A stretch of 11,910 bases of DNA, from the NCBI GenBank assembly GCA_018985235.1, contig JADGIG010000239.1:1-11910 (forward strand). Direction: 5' to 3'. The notes below the pieces were generated by a model. That model saw nothing but the letters and a program-made list of their open reading frames with translations. It did not search any database and was not told the DNA's origin. The stretch's first letter is position 1. The number at the start of each line of letters is the position of its first letter. The stretch comes from Sanchytrium tribonematis (taxonomy: Eukaryota; Sanchytriomycota; Sanchytriomycetes; Sanchytriales; Sanchytriaceae). A program made the translations under genes and the position numbers. Of the stretch, positions 1-6,435 are shown in pieces.

Positions 1-731
1 CTGTCCAAGATCTTCTGATCTTCCGCTTCTTTTAACAATTCGCTACATTCCACCCAGTCTTTGATCTTTCGCTGCAGTTCTTGGTTTAATTCCAAGTGAG
101 AGTCGGTAAGTTTTTTATGCTCTGCTTTTAGTGGTTCTAATTCAGATGTTAATATTGTTAGCTTTTCGGAACATATATTTAATTCTGTTGAAAGCAAATT
201 GTGCTTCGTATTTAGATCTGAGATCAGTTCGTCTTTTTCTTCGCAATTTAATTCCAAATCCTTGATAATTTTTAAAAAGCTTAGTTTTTCGTTTTGCAGC
301 GAAACGAGTTGCCCATTGAGATCCTGAAGTTTTCCACTGTATTCAGTACTTTTGCTATACAATTCAGATATTTTCACATACTTTGACTCTGCTTCGGCTT
401 CCAATTGGGTCAATTTTTCCCTCAATTCCTCATTCTCAACTTGAATTTCTAATAGCTTGGTCTTTGTATTTTGAAGTTGATCTTTGGTGCTCAGCATCGG
501 ATTAGCTCTATAACTTTTGATTGTAGATACTGCTGTTTTTCTCGGAGGCAGGTTTTTAATAATTGGCTTTACAAATTTGTTTTCCTGATTTGATTTCGAC
601 ATCTTTGACAACTGGTTTTTTGACGAGGTCCCCGCAGGTTTTTGTAAATGTGAAGAAGGCGTGGCTAGCTTTGGCTTCTTTAATGGAGGCTTAGGAATTC
701 CTGTACCTGGTCTTTTTAAATTCGATTTCAT
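1..731 (-). CDS. Basic N-terminus plus long coiled coil, possibly kinesin-14 tail (3' end outside window)
   Basis: The frame is open without a stop from the ATG at 731 to the left edge, giving 243 residues of an incomplete protein. The first 80 or so residues are basic and rich in Pro, Lys and Ser (it opens MKSNLKRPGTGIPKPPLKKP), which looks like a disordered microtubule- or DNA-binding tail. From about residue 85 onward it is an almost Pro-free, Glu/Lys/Leu-rich heptad-like coiled coil. This order resembles the non-motor N-terminus of C-terminal-motor kinesins (Kar3, Ncd and KIFC1 type), whose motor domain would lie beyond the window. No motor motif is visible, so any basic coiled-coil protein (spindle, SMC-like or Golgi) remains possible. 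The ATG is 5 nt from a CAAAC element and 113 bp from the divergent gene. Certainty is high that it is coding and low for the function. Confidence 0.75.
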   Translation of the reverse strand, partial: MKSNLKRPGTGIPKPPLKKPKLATPSSHLQKPAGTSSKNQLSKMSKSNQENKFVKPIIKNLPPRKTAVSTIKSYRANPMLSTKDQLQNTKTKLLEIQVENEELREKLTQLEAEAESKYVKISELYSKSTEYSGKLQDLNGQLVSLQNEKLSFLKIIKDLELNCEEKDELISDLNTKHNLLSTELNICSEKLTILTSELEPLKAEHKKLTDSHLELNQELQRKIKDWVECSELLKEAEDQKILD

Positions 732-844
732 TTTTGGTTTGAAAAAATAAATATTTTTCAGCGAAAAATTATATTGATATAATAATAATCTATTTTATTA
801 GGCTTCAAAGTTATCCAATTAGCTGTTGCCCCTATCGAAACTGG
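732..844. promoter_or_regulatory. Divergent intergenic region, 113 bp
   Basis: This AT-rich spacer separates the start codons of the left-edge coiled-coil gene and the Kre9-like gene, so it should hold both promoters. It contains ATAATAATAATC at 779-790 and other T/A runs that could act as TATA-like elements. CAAAC (read on the minus strand, 741-737) and GAAAC (837-841, plus strand) lie immediately before the two ATGs. No RNA gene is recognisable. Confidence 0.5.
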
Positions 845-1321
845 ATGTTGTTGAGTTGTGTTGCAATATTTGGTGCGGCGTTCGAGTTTGTCCCTGAGTA
901 TTTATCGGTTGACACAATCATGTCCGTGACATGGAAAAGTAATAGTTCCCTAAATGTGTCACTGAACATCGAGATTCAATCTGACGGAGGGATTCTTGCC
1001 CTGACGGGTGATTTCCCTTTATATTATAATCGATCGGATTTTAATGTCCCTGGCAAATATGTTGATCAAAAAGCAAAGGTAGAATTGATCAATACAAAAC
1101 CAGATAATACTAAAGAAATTATTGCTCAGAGTCCACCATTAATTATTAAAGCACATGGATCGCCAAAGGCCATTAGCCCAGACGATGTTGTACAAAGCCA
1201 AAATTCTACCAATGCAACTAGCGAATCTACTTCAACACCATCAGAGAGTAGCGACTCAACAATTCCTCAATTGATCTTTAGCATTTTCTATGGAATTATA
1301 TGCTTAGGATTTTTACAATAA
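845..1321 (+). CDS. Small secreted GPI-anchor-type protein with Kre9/Knh1-like domain
   Basis: A 158-aa protein. Residues 2-14 form a short hydrophobic signal peptide. Residues 15-104 look like the Ig-like domain found in Kre9/Knh1 and Ser/Thr-rich GPI-anchored fungal proteins: a strand ending in SVTW (27-30), an alternating strand around 36-44, then FNVPGKYVD (66-74), KVELIN (78-83) and the terminal strand AQSPPLII (94-101). Residues 108-139 are a Ser/Thr/Asn-rich stalk. Residues 140-158 are a hydrophobic tail ending at the C-terminus, as GPI-anchored proteins have. Five N-glycosylation sequons are visible (N33, N37, N62, N120, N123). A role at the cell surface or wall is inferred from architecture only. 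There is no upstream in-frame ATG. The stop lies within an AATAAA hexamer (1317-1322), and the next gene starts 22 bp later. Confidence 0.8.
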   Translation: MLLSCVAIFGAAFEFVPEYLSVDTIMSVTWKSNSSLNVSLNIEIQSDGGILALTGDFPLYYNRSDFNVPGKYVDQKAKVELINTKPDNTKEIIAQSPPLIIKAHGSPKAISPDDVVQSQNSTNATSESTSTPSESSDSTIPQLIFSIFYGIICLGFLQ

Positions 1322-1343
1322 ATTTTGAATTTTTGAAACCGTA

Positions 1344-2474
1344 ATGAGTTCATCATCACAACCACTCGGAACTCAAAGATTTGGATTGGAGATCCCTGAC
1401 AACTTGCAAGATCTCTTAAGCTTTATTGAAGAAAGAATGAGATGCTCCATTTGCCTTTGCAATGTTAATGATCCCATGAGACTTCCTTGTAACCACATAA
1501 TGTGTCAGGAGTGCATGAAATCTGCGATTAAACACTCAAAAACTTGTCCTGAATGCAGGTCCAAATTTGTGCCTAGACAAGCTAAATTAATGAAAAATCT
1601 AGGCAGTTTTAGCGAAGAAATATCGGCCTTGTTACCCAAATTGAATGAATTTGTAAATTCAATTGAGATTGAACAACCCGTCACCTCTGTAAAGCGATCC
1701 TCGAAAATGGAGTTGCTTGTCCCTAGCAAAAGAAAAGCAACTCGTCCAAATGTACTAGGGAGTCCCAAGCCTAAGAGCAAAACATCAAAAAAGTTGGATA
1801 AAAAACTTGACGTAAAGAATATACCTTCTTCGCCTCCACCTTTAAGGCCATCTTCAATGTCCTCGAAGAGTTCTTTTAAAAAAACTGTAAGTTTTACAGA
1901 AGACGCACTTAATATAATGGAAATGAATACAGATGATATGCTTAACGACTCCCAAGTATTGGGGGAGCTTGACAAACTTATAAAATATGTAGAAGAAAAG
2001 AAAAATGTTACATTTTCAAATACCAATTCAAATGACATTCCTACAGATGAGGTTTTTGATCAAATGAGTCTGAGCCCTGCTATATATCTAGAAAAATCTC
2101 TTAGAAGCAAGAATCTTGATATTCAACATGAAGGAAATCTGGAAATAGTGGAACTTGTTATTATACCCGAAACAGAAACTCCTCACGAATTTATTTTGGA
2201 ATGTATGCTAACTATTGTTAATCAATGTAAGCTTCTTCGCTACAACGAGCCTCAAAATTTGAATTTATCTGATGGGATCAAACTTCCAACAAAAATTGCT
2301 AGTTTGAAAAATACAATTATTTACCACAAAAGCAGAAATGATTTGCTCTCCTTCATTGTAGAAGCTCAAGGAGGATTTGTTCTCGATCATTACCCTCATT
2401 TTAATCTAGCCAATACCCATAGAATAGTCAAAATTAAAAAGCTTTCTGAAATGAGCCAATTTTTATTGAATTAA
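1344..2474 (+). CDS. RING-finger protein with BRCT-like C-terminus (BRCA1/BARD1-like architecture)
   Basis: A 376-aa protein and likely E3 ubiquitin ligase. A C3HC4 RING is complete at residues 34-71 (C34, C37, C49, H51, C54, C57, C68, C71). It is flanked by helical segments (about 21-32 and 83-108) of the kind that make BRCA1 and BARD1 RINGs dimerise. Residues 110-250 are Ser/Lys/Pro-rich and probably disordered, with basic patches that could be nuclear signals. Residues 270-376 look like a degenerate BRCT region, best seen at 321-376: a hydrophobic strand, a helix ending in the Gly-Gly of AQGG (341-344), further strands and a terminal helix. A single BRCT is more certain than a tandem. A nuclear DNA-damage role is inferred from domain order. 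A Rad18-type or other RING ligase is the alternative. The ATG follows GAAAC (1335-1339) by 4 nt. Confidence 0.8.
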   Translation: MSSSSQPLGTQRFGLEIPDNLQDLLSFIEERMRCSICLCNVNDPMRLPCNHIMCQECMKSAIKHSKTCPECRSKFVPRQAKLMKNLGSFSEEISALLPKLNEFVNSIEIEQPVTSVKRSSKMELLVPSKRKATRPNVLGSPKPKSKTSKKLDKKLDVKNIPSSPPPLRPSSMSSKSSFKKTVSFTEDALNIMEMNTDDMLNDSQVLGELDKLIKYVEEKKNVTFSNTNSNDIPTDEVFDQMSLSPAIYLEKSLRSKNLDIQHEGNLEIVELVIIPETETPHEFILECMLTIVNQCKLLRYNEPQNLNLSDGIKLPTKIASLKNTIIYHKSRNDLLSFIVEAQGGFVLDHYPHFNLANTHRIVKIKKLSEMSQFLLN

Positions 2475-2501
2475 TTTCTACATTGTAACTTTAAGTCTCC
2501 T

Positions 2502-3605
2502 ATGTTTGGTAATTTGGTAATAAATTCTGTTGTAGATCCTTCATCTCGAGTGCTAAATCGCAAAACTCTCCACAATTGTCTTGATTCTATAAAAAGTAAA
2601 ACAAAAGAAAACAATTTTGATGAATATTACTCCAATTGTAAAGTGAATGCAAGTGTCATAAATACCAGTTTGCGTGTGGAATACAACTGCTCGCTGCTGG
2701 ATAAATATAAATGGGAATGTGCGACAGAAGAGACTGATGATCTTGAGCGCTTTTTAAGACTGGTAGCCGAATATGCAGGCATGCATTTTTACCACCACGA
2801 TGACCAGTTTTTAACATCAAGTGAGATCATAATCATAGAGATATTTCAAACAAACAGGAATGTTGTTATACAATTTGCAAATTCAATCAAATTTGATCAA
2901 AGAATGGAAACTGTTTTAACAAAGCTACTAATTGAATACCCAAATATTTTTAAAGATGCTGTGACATACTTGGTACATCTAGAGTCTCAAAATGAATTAC
3001 AGAAATGGTCAGAGCTGATTTTAGAATGGAAGGAAACACCAATTTTGACAAAGTGGATTGGCCCTTCATTGGATTTTACATTTGATTATTTTGGGTATCA
3101 AAATGGTAATTGCATACAACTTAGTGACTTTGTTTTCGTAAATCGAGAATTTACAGATTCTTTGAGTCTAAATAAGGGAAATGCTGAATTAAAGTTGTCT
3201 GATTATCATTTGTTTGAAATACTTTGGAGCTATTTTAAAAAAACAAGTTCCGATTTTCCCAAATTAAATTCAGTGTGTGGTTCTATACAATTTGAAAGTT
3301 TGACTTCTGAGGCAGAAGTCGATCATCTAATTAAATTTACGGTGACAGAAAATTTTAATTATGAAGCATTTGCAACTAGCCTTAGTCCTTTCTTTAATTT
3401 GAAATATTTCATAGAAAACTTTTTTGTAGAGAATAATCAAGATTCAACTCGAGTTATTAAAATGGACATTAATTCTGATTTTTCTTTGACCTTTAAAGGT
3501 GAAAAAAGTACTACTGTAGCTTTTACTCCGACTCTTACAGTTAATAGACAGAAAATAACTAAATCAAGCAATTTTATTTCAATTTGCGAAAAACATATTA
3601 AATAA
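2502..3605 (+). CDS. Unrecognised 367-aa protein
   Basis: I do not recognise this protein. It is one uninterrupted frame of 367 codons with codon use like its neighbours, starting 27 bp after the RING gene and ending with the TAA at 3603-3605. It has no signal peptide, no clear transmembrane segment, no Cys/His metal cluster and no low-complexity tract. It is rich in Phe, Asn, Asp, Glu, Ser and Ile and reads like a soluble alpha/beta protein. A probably helical region at about 120-180 and beta-rich regions near 180-225 and 315-355 can be guessed. It faces TMEM208 convergently with a single base between the stop codons, and its stop lies in AATAAA (3601-3606). Coding status is well supported by length; function is unknown. 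Confidence 0.8.
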   Translation: MFGNLVINSVVDPSSRVLNRKTLHNCLDSIKSKTKENNFDEYYSNCKVNASVINTSLRVEYNCSLLDKYKWECATEETDDLERFLRLVAEYAGMHFYHHDDQFLTSSEIIIIEIFQTNRNVVIQFANSIKFDQRMETVLTKLLIEYPNIFKDAVTYLVHLESQNELQKWSELILEWKETPILTKWIGPSLDFTFDYFGYQNGNCIQLSDFVFVNREFTDSLSLNKGNAELKLSDYHLFEILWSYFKKTSSDFPKLNSVCGSIQFESLTSEAEVDHLIKFTVTENFNYEAFATSLSPFFNLKYFIENFFVENNQDSTRVIKMDINSDFSLTFKGEKSTTVAFTPTLTVNRQKITKSSNFISICEKHIK

Positions 3606-3609
3606 ATTA
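3603..3609. terminator. Back-to-back stop codons of convergent genes, TAAATTA
   Basis: The plus-strand stop TAA (3603-3605) and the minus-strand stop TAA (3609-3607) are separated by one base. The 3' ends of both mRNAs must overlap the opposing gene, or be cleaved at the stop codon. The same heptamer, in one orientation or the other, recurs at the two other convergent junctions. AATAAA overlaps it on the plus strand at 3601-3606. Its role as a processing signal is inferred. Confidence 0.55.
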
Positions 3610-3999
3610 ATTCTTCTGTCTTAACATTGGCAAACATAGTTGCACACCTTTATAACATGCATAGGCAGGTATTGTCCAATAAATAATCCAGAATTTTGAG
3701 CTAATGCAACTTCCAATCTGAACAACCCAGCTGATATAAATGATGTCAATCATGTATTGGCTAATAACATTATTCAAGTCTGATTTAGAGTACTTCAGAT
3801 TCTGCATGTCTGTCGATATATGTACACTTTTATATAGCAAAAACAATGCTAACCAGATGGCAAATATTGATAAAAAATTGTAAAAATTCATTTGGTTAAA
3901 AATCGAGAACAAAGTCGTGGACAGTGTATTTCCATAAAGCAAAAACTTAAGAGTGTTCAAATTTTGAATTGTTAATTTTTTAGCAGATTGATTTGCCAT
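3607..3999 (-). CDS. TMEM208: TMEM208 / Snd2-like ER membrane protein
   Basis: A 130-aa membrane protein of the TMEM208 (animal) / Snd2 (yeast) family, which helps deliver proteins to the ER independently of SRP. A polar N-terminus leads into the family-typical NLNTLKF segment (residues 13-19). Two hydrophobic hairpin segments follow at about 19-35 and 40-57, then a polar loop (59-80) and the family-like block YMIDIIYISWVVQIGSCIS (82-100). A last segment, about 102-121, contains FWIIYWTIPAYA. The order and spacing match the human protein, although it is shorter than human TMEM208 (173 aa) and lacks the basic C-terminal tail, ending at RQKN. It sits 22 bp downstream of TXNL1 on the same strand. 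GAAAC lies 6 nt before its ATG. I am fairly sure of the family. Confidence 0.85.
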   Translation of the reverse strand: MANQSAKKLTIQNLNTLKFLLYGNTLSTTLFSIFNQMNFYNFLSIFAIWLALFLLYKSVHISTDMQNLKYSKSDLNNVISQYMIDIIYISWVVQIGSCISSKFWIIYWTIPAYACYKGVQLCLPMLRQKN

Positions 4000-4021
4000 C
4001 CTTTAGTTTCAAAGTATAATT

Positions 4022-4886
4022 TTATTCTTTTTCTTTCTGAATCTGAGATACATCCATGCCTTCTTGTGGGACACCATAAAGCTCAATACCATCAATTTCC
4101 GTAACATCTCCTCCTCCAATATTGCTTTCTACAAATATCTATATTATTTAAAAGTACATTCAACTTTGGCACTCGTTGAAATTTTACATATTTGAGTTCC
4201 ACGAAAGCTCGGTAGATTTTATCTTCCAATTTGTAATCAGATTCGTTTAAAGTTAGATCTTGAACACAAGGAAGATCATCTACGTCTTCAAATGTCATTT
4301 GTTGATTATTGTAAAATTTTAAACTTTTTGGCGCTTTTTTTATATCTTTAACAGAAATTTCAAGGGAATGAACTTTAACAGTTGCGTTGAATGGCAAAGA
4401 TATAATAACTTGTTCATCGCAGTCACTTTCGAGCGAGCCTTTGCCTTCCAAAATTCCTAAAACACCCAAATTTTTCACATTTAATCCCTCTATTTGGTTT
4501 TTGAGGACAAATGGCTTGAGACTAAGAAATCCTGGCGGACCTTTTGTAGGTTGGCTTTGTACTTGGGATATTTCTGATAACTTTATCAACAATTGATCAA
4601 TTGCTGGAGGGTTAGCTCCAGAAACCGTTCCCACAACCTTGCCATTGTTGAATGTAATAAATGTTGGTATAGATTTAATTTGATATTGCTCAGCTATCTC
4701 TTTAAAATTGTCAATATTAATTTTAATAAATTTAACATTAGGATGCTTCGGTACTAGACTTTCCAGATGAGGTTGTATGGCTTTGCAAGGACCGCACCAT
4801 GAAGTATAAAAGTCAACAAGAACCGCCCCGCTGGACTTTCCTATAAAGGAATAAAACTCGTCTGAAGATAGAATATCTTGAATCAT
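4022..4886 (-). CDS. TXNL1: Thioredoxin-like protein 1 (thioredoxin + PITH domains), two exons
   Basis: Exon 1 is 4886-4158 and exon 2 is 4138-4022, giving 281 aa, close to human TXNL1 (289). Residues 1-105 form a thioredoxin domain with active site WCGPC (30-34) and the cis-proline of SIPTF at P74. Residues 110-281 form the PITH domain, by which TXNL1 associates with the 26S proteasome; it includes the conserved VKFQRV block followed by the spliced join. Without splicing, the frame drifts after N243 and ends 21 residues later. Removing 19 nt joins KLN to IFVESNIGGGDVTEIDGIEL, which is the expected end of a PITH domain. The intron is phase 0. The stop TAA lies within AATAAA (4026-4021, minus strand). 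GAAAC lies 5 nt before the ATG. Likely a cytosolic or nuclear redox factor of the proteasome. Confidence 0.92.
4139..4157 (-). other. 19-nt spliceosomal intron in TXNL1
   Basis: Read on the minus strand the intron is GTACTTTTAAATAATATAG, bounded by AAT and ATA. It has GT and AG ends and falls in phase 0 after codon 243. Its removal is required to continue the conserved PITH domain, because the two flanking frames differ by one base. The candidate branch-point A is position 14, in T-A-A-T at positions 12-15. Confidence 0.9.
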
Positions 4887-5032
4887 TTGCCGTTTCTAAT
4901 AATCTCCTCAATTCAATATAAAATTTCTCGATTTTTTAGAATTGAAAAAGATTTGACAAATCCGCAGCGTCTTTATTCCTATTTAATCATTGCCATTTGC
5001 TGGGCAAAACTCAAAAATTTATTTTCTAATAT
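4887..5032. promoter_or_regulatory. Intergenic region SGF73-TXNL1, 146 bp
   Basis: This spacer lies between the SGF73 stop and the TXNL1 start, both on the minus strand. On that strand an AATAAA (5016-5011) follows the SGF73 stop by 16 bases and could be its polyadenylation signal, while GAAAC (4896-4892) precedes the TXNL1 ATG. The rest should contain the TXNL1 promoter. I see no RNA gene and no additional exon. Confidence 0.45.
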
Positions 5033-5858
5033 TTAAGATTTAACTTCATTGGATTTTAGTTTTATATTTAACTGCTCTTTTCGAGGAGCTTCGCTCACTT
5101 CCATTTCATCTTCTTTCTTCTCTAATATCGATCTTAATAGTAAAAGTTGTCGTGATTCAAAACTTTGTACATTTTTGGTTGTAGAATAAGGTGTCGAATA
5201 AATGGCATCTGGAAAATAATTTTCAATTTGACTGAAAAAGGTAAGCATTTGGTCATCGGTGTCCATTTGCTTAGACTCTTCTGTCACTGTTCTTGCCCTT
5301 TTCTGAAGCTGGGCCTCTGTTTGTTTAAATTGATGCAATGCAATAAGATCCTCAAAAGGTTTAGACCTTCCTGTGACGACACGTCTAAATTATTATTATA
5401 TACTTCATTGCAACTGAATGATTCTTGCAAGTGATAGATCTATAACAGGGTCCATTTTCTGTCATTACACCACAGTTTTTGTCCAGGTCCAAAACTCTAC
5501 TTTTTTTAATTTTCTTACTGCCGCTCGAAGGCCTTTTCCTTTTGACGGGAATTTTAGGATTTGAACCACTTTGTGGAACTTCTTTCTTTGGTGGTTCGTA
5601 ACTAAAATCTTCGTCTGCTCTAAATTGCTCTGGAACTTCAACTATTAGCGTCTGTTCATTATTGTGCGCTTTACGGCACTTATCGAAATGTTCCACAAAT
5701 CTAAGTGGTAAAATTACGCGACTACAAATTCCGCATTGAACAAGTTCCTTTTGTAAATATGGTATAAAGAGATCTTCGTCATTAGTTTCTGCCTCATCTA
5801 GCTCTATAGCCTCAATTTTAAAAGATTTTAAATAATTTTGGGCCCGAGAGAAATTCAT
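5033..5858 (-). CDS. SGF73: SAGA subunit Sgf73 / ataxin-7-like protein with SCA7 domain, two exons
   Basis: Exon 1 is 5858-5404 and exon 2 is 5384-5033, giving 268 aa. Sgf73/ATXN7 anchors the histone H2B deubiquitinase module to the SAGA coactivator. An N-terminal zinc finger is visible at C42, C45, H57 and C61. A basic Pro/Ser/Lys linker follows (about 95-122). The SCA7 domain, residues about 119-170, has the zinc ligands C129, C138, C144 and H147 and the block CKNHSVAMKR. Splicing out 19 nt restores AMKRVVTGRSKPFEDLIALH, the typical end of SCA7; unspliced, the frame reads into isoleucines and stops. The intron is phase 2 within codon 152. The C-terminal 100 residues are Gln/Glu/Lys-rich and helical. 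It is shorter than yeast Sgf73 and human ataxin-7. Confidence 0.88.
5385..5403 (-). other. 19-nt spliceosomal intron in SGF73
   Basis: On the minus strand the intron is GTATATAATAATAATTTAG, between ...ATGAA and ACGTG. It splits the Lys codon 152 (phase 2). Its removal rebuilds the SCA7 motif K-R-V-V-T-G-R-S. Candidate branch-point A at position 14, in TAAT at 12-15. Confidence 0.9.
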
Positions 5859-5908
5859 TTTGGGGGTATTTTAAAAAAATAAAAATTTGAAACAAATGTG
5901 TAGATTTG

Positions 5909-6409
5909 TTAATTTGAGTCTTTATTTCTTTTAGTAAGGTGACTGTGTTGTAGCTTTAGTCGTGCTATCTCGGAAAACCCGTCTAGCACATTTTTTAGCG
6001 TAAATAAATATATATCGCTTTGCCCCACTAATTTTAAAAGTTCCTTGTTGCAATTCTGGTTATCCAGAAAGTAGTCAACTATTTTCCATAGCTCCTCATT
6101 TCGCTTATATTCTTTTTGGTATAATTCATATATTCGATGCTCAACGATTTTAAGGTGCTCCTCCGATTCCGCGGCATCTGCAGACACATCGTACATAAGC
6201 TCCACAACATTTTTTGGGAACTCGCTGTCTGCAGGATTTTCCATTTGATAATATTGAAAATTCTCAGTTTTGACTAGATTGTAGTGATGGTATTTGTCAC
6301 AATATCTTTGCTTTGAATTATAAGGAATAGTACCAGTCAATTTGTTATATCTATTGTTTGGTTTATAGCGTACATCCATAAGCACCCAGTCAATTTCTTC
6401 TCCCATCAT
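5909..6409 (-). CDS. Unrecognised 166-aa acidic helical protein
   Basis: The start is taken at the ATG at 6409 (MMGEEIDWVL...), because an in-frame TGA lies a few codons upstream and no other ATG intervenes. I do not recognise the family. Residues 1-62 are Tyr/Asn/Lys-rich with a WVLMDVRYKPNNRY segment; residues 65-150 are predicted by eye to be mostly helical and charged, and the last 15 are basic. There is no signal peptide, membrane segment or metal cluster. It is upstream of SGF73 on the same strand (50 bp) and divergent from DHX16 with 26 bp between start codons, so the two may share a promoter. That does not by itself indicate a splicing or chromatin role. Coding status rests on the length of the open frame and the tight packing. 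Confidence 0.7.
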   Translation of the reverse strand: MMGEEIDWVLMDVRYKPNNRYNKLTGTIPYNSKQRYCDKYHHYNLVKTENFQYYQMENPADSEFPKNVVELMYDVSADAAESEEHLKIVEHRIYELYQKEYKRNEELWKIVDYFLDNQNCNKELLKLVGQSDIYLFTLKNVLDGFSEIARLKLQHSHLTKRNKDSN

Positions 6410-6435
6410 TTTCTCCAAGTTTTGAAATCATATTT
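6410..6435. promoter_or_regulatory. 26-bp divergent start region shared by two genes
   Basis: Only 26 bp separate the start codons of the 166-aa unknown (minus) and DHX16/Prp2 (plus). The segment contains GTTTTGAAATC (6419-6429), which reads CAAAAC on the minus strand and GAAATC on the plus strand, both variants of the element seen near other start codons. Core promoter elements must extend into one or both coding regions, or the 5' UTRs are nearly absent. Confidence 0.45.

Noticed and set aside
1505-2038. 177-codon minus-strand frame inside the RING gene
   Set aside because: It is antisense to a well-supported RING domain protein and has a shadow composition (Leu/Ser/Phe-rich) with no domain.
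4139-4157. Frameshift (sequencing error or pseudogene) as explanation for the broken TXNL1, SGF73, ATP synthase and NUP54 frames
   Set aside because: In all four the same 19-nt excision with GT and AG ends restores the conserved protein, and the flanking exons are otherwise intact; random indels would not do this.
4887-5032. Tiny minus-strand frame ATGGCAATGATTAAATAG in the SGF73-TXNL1 gap
   Set aside because: Only five codons long and not in frame with a conserved domain; no reason to call it a gene or an upstream exon.
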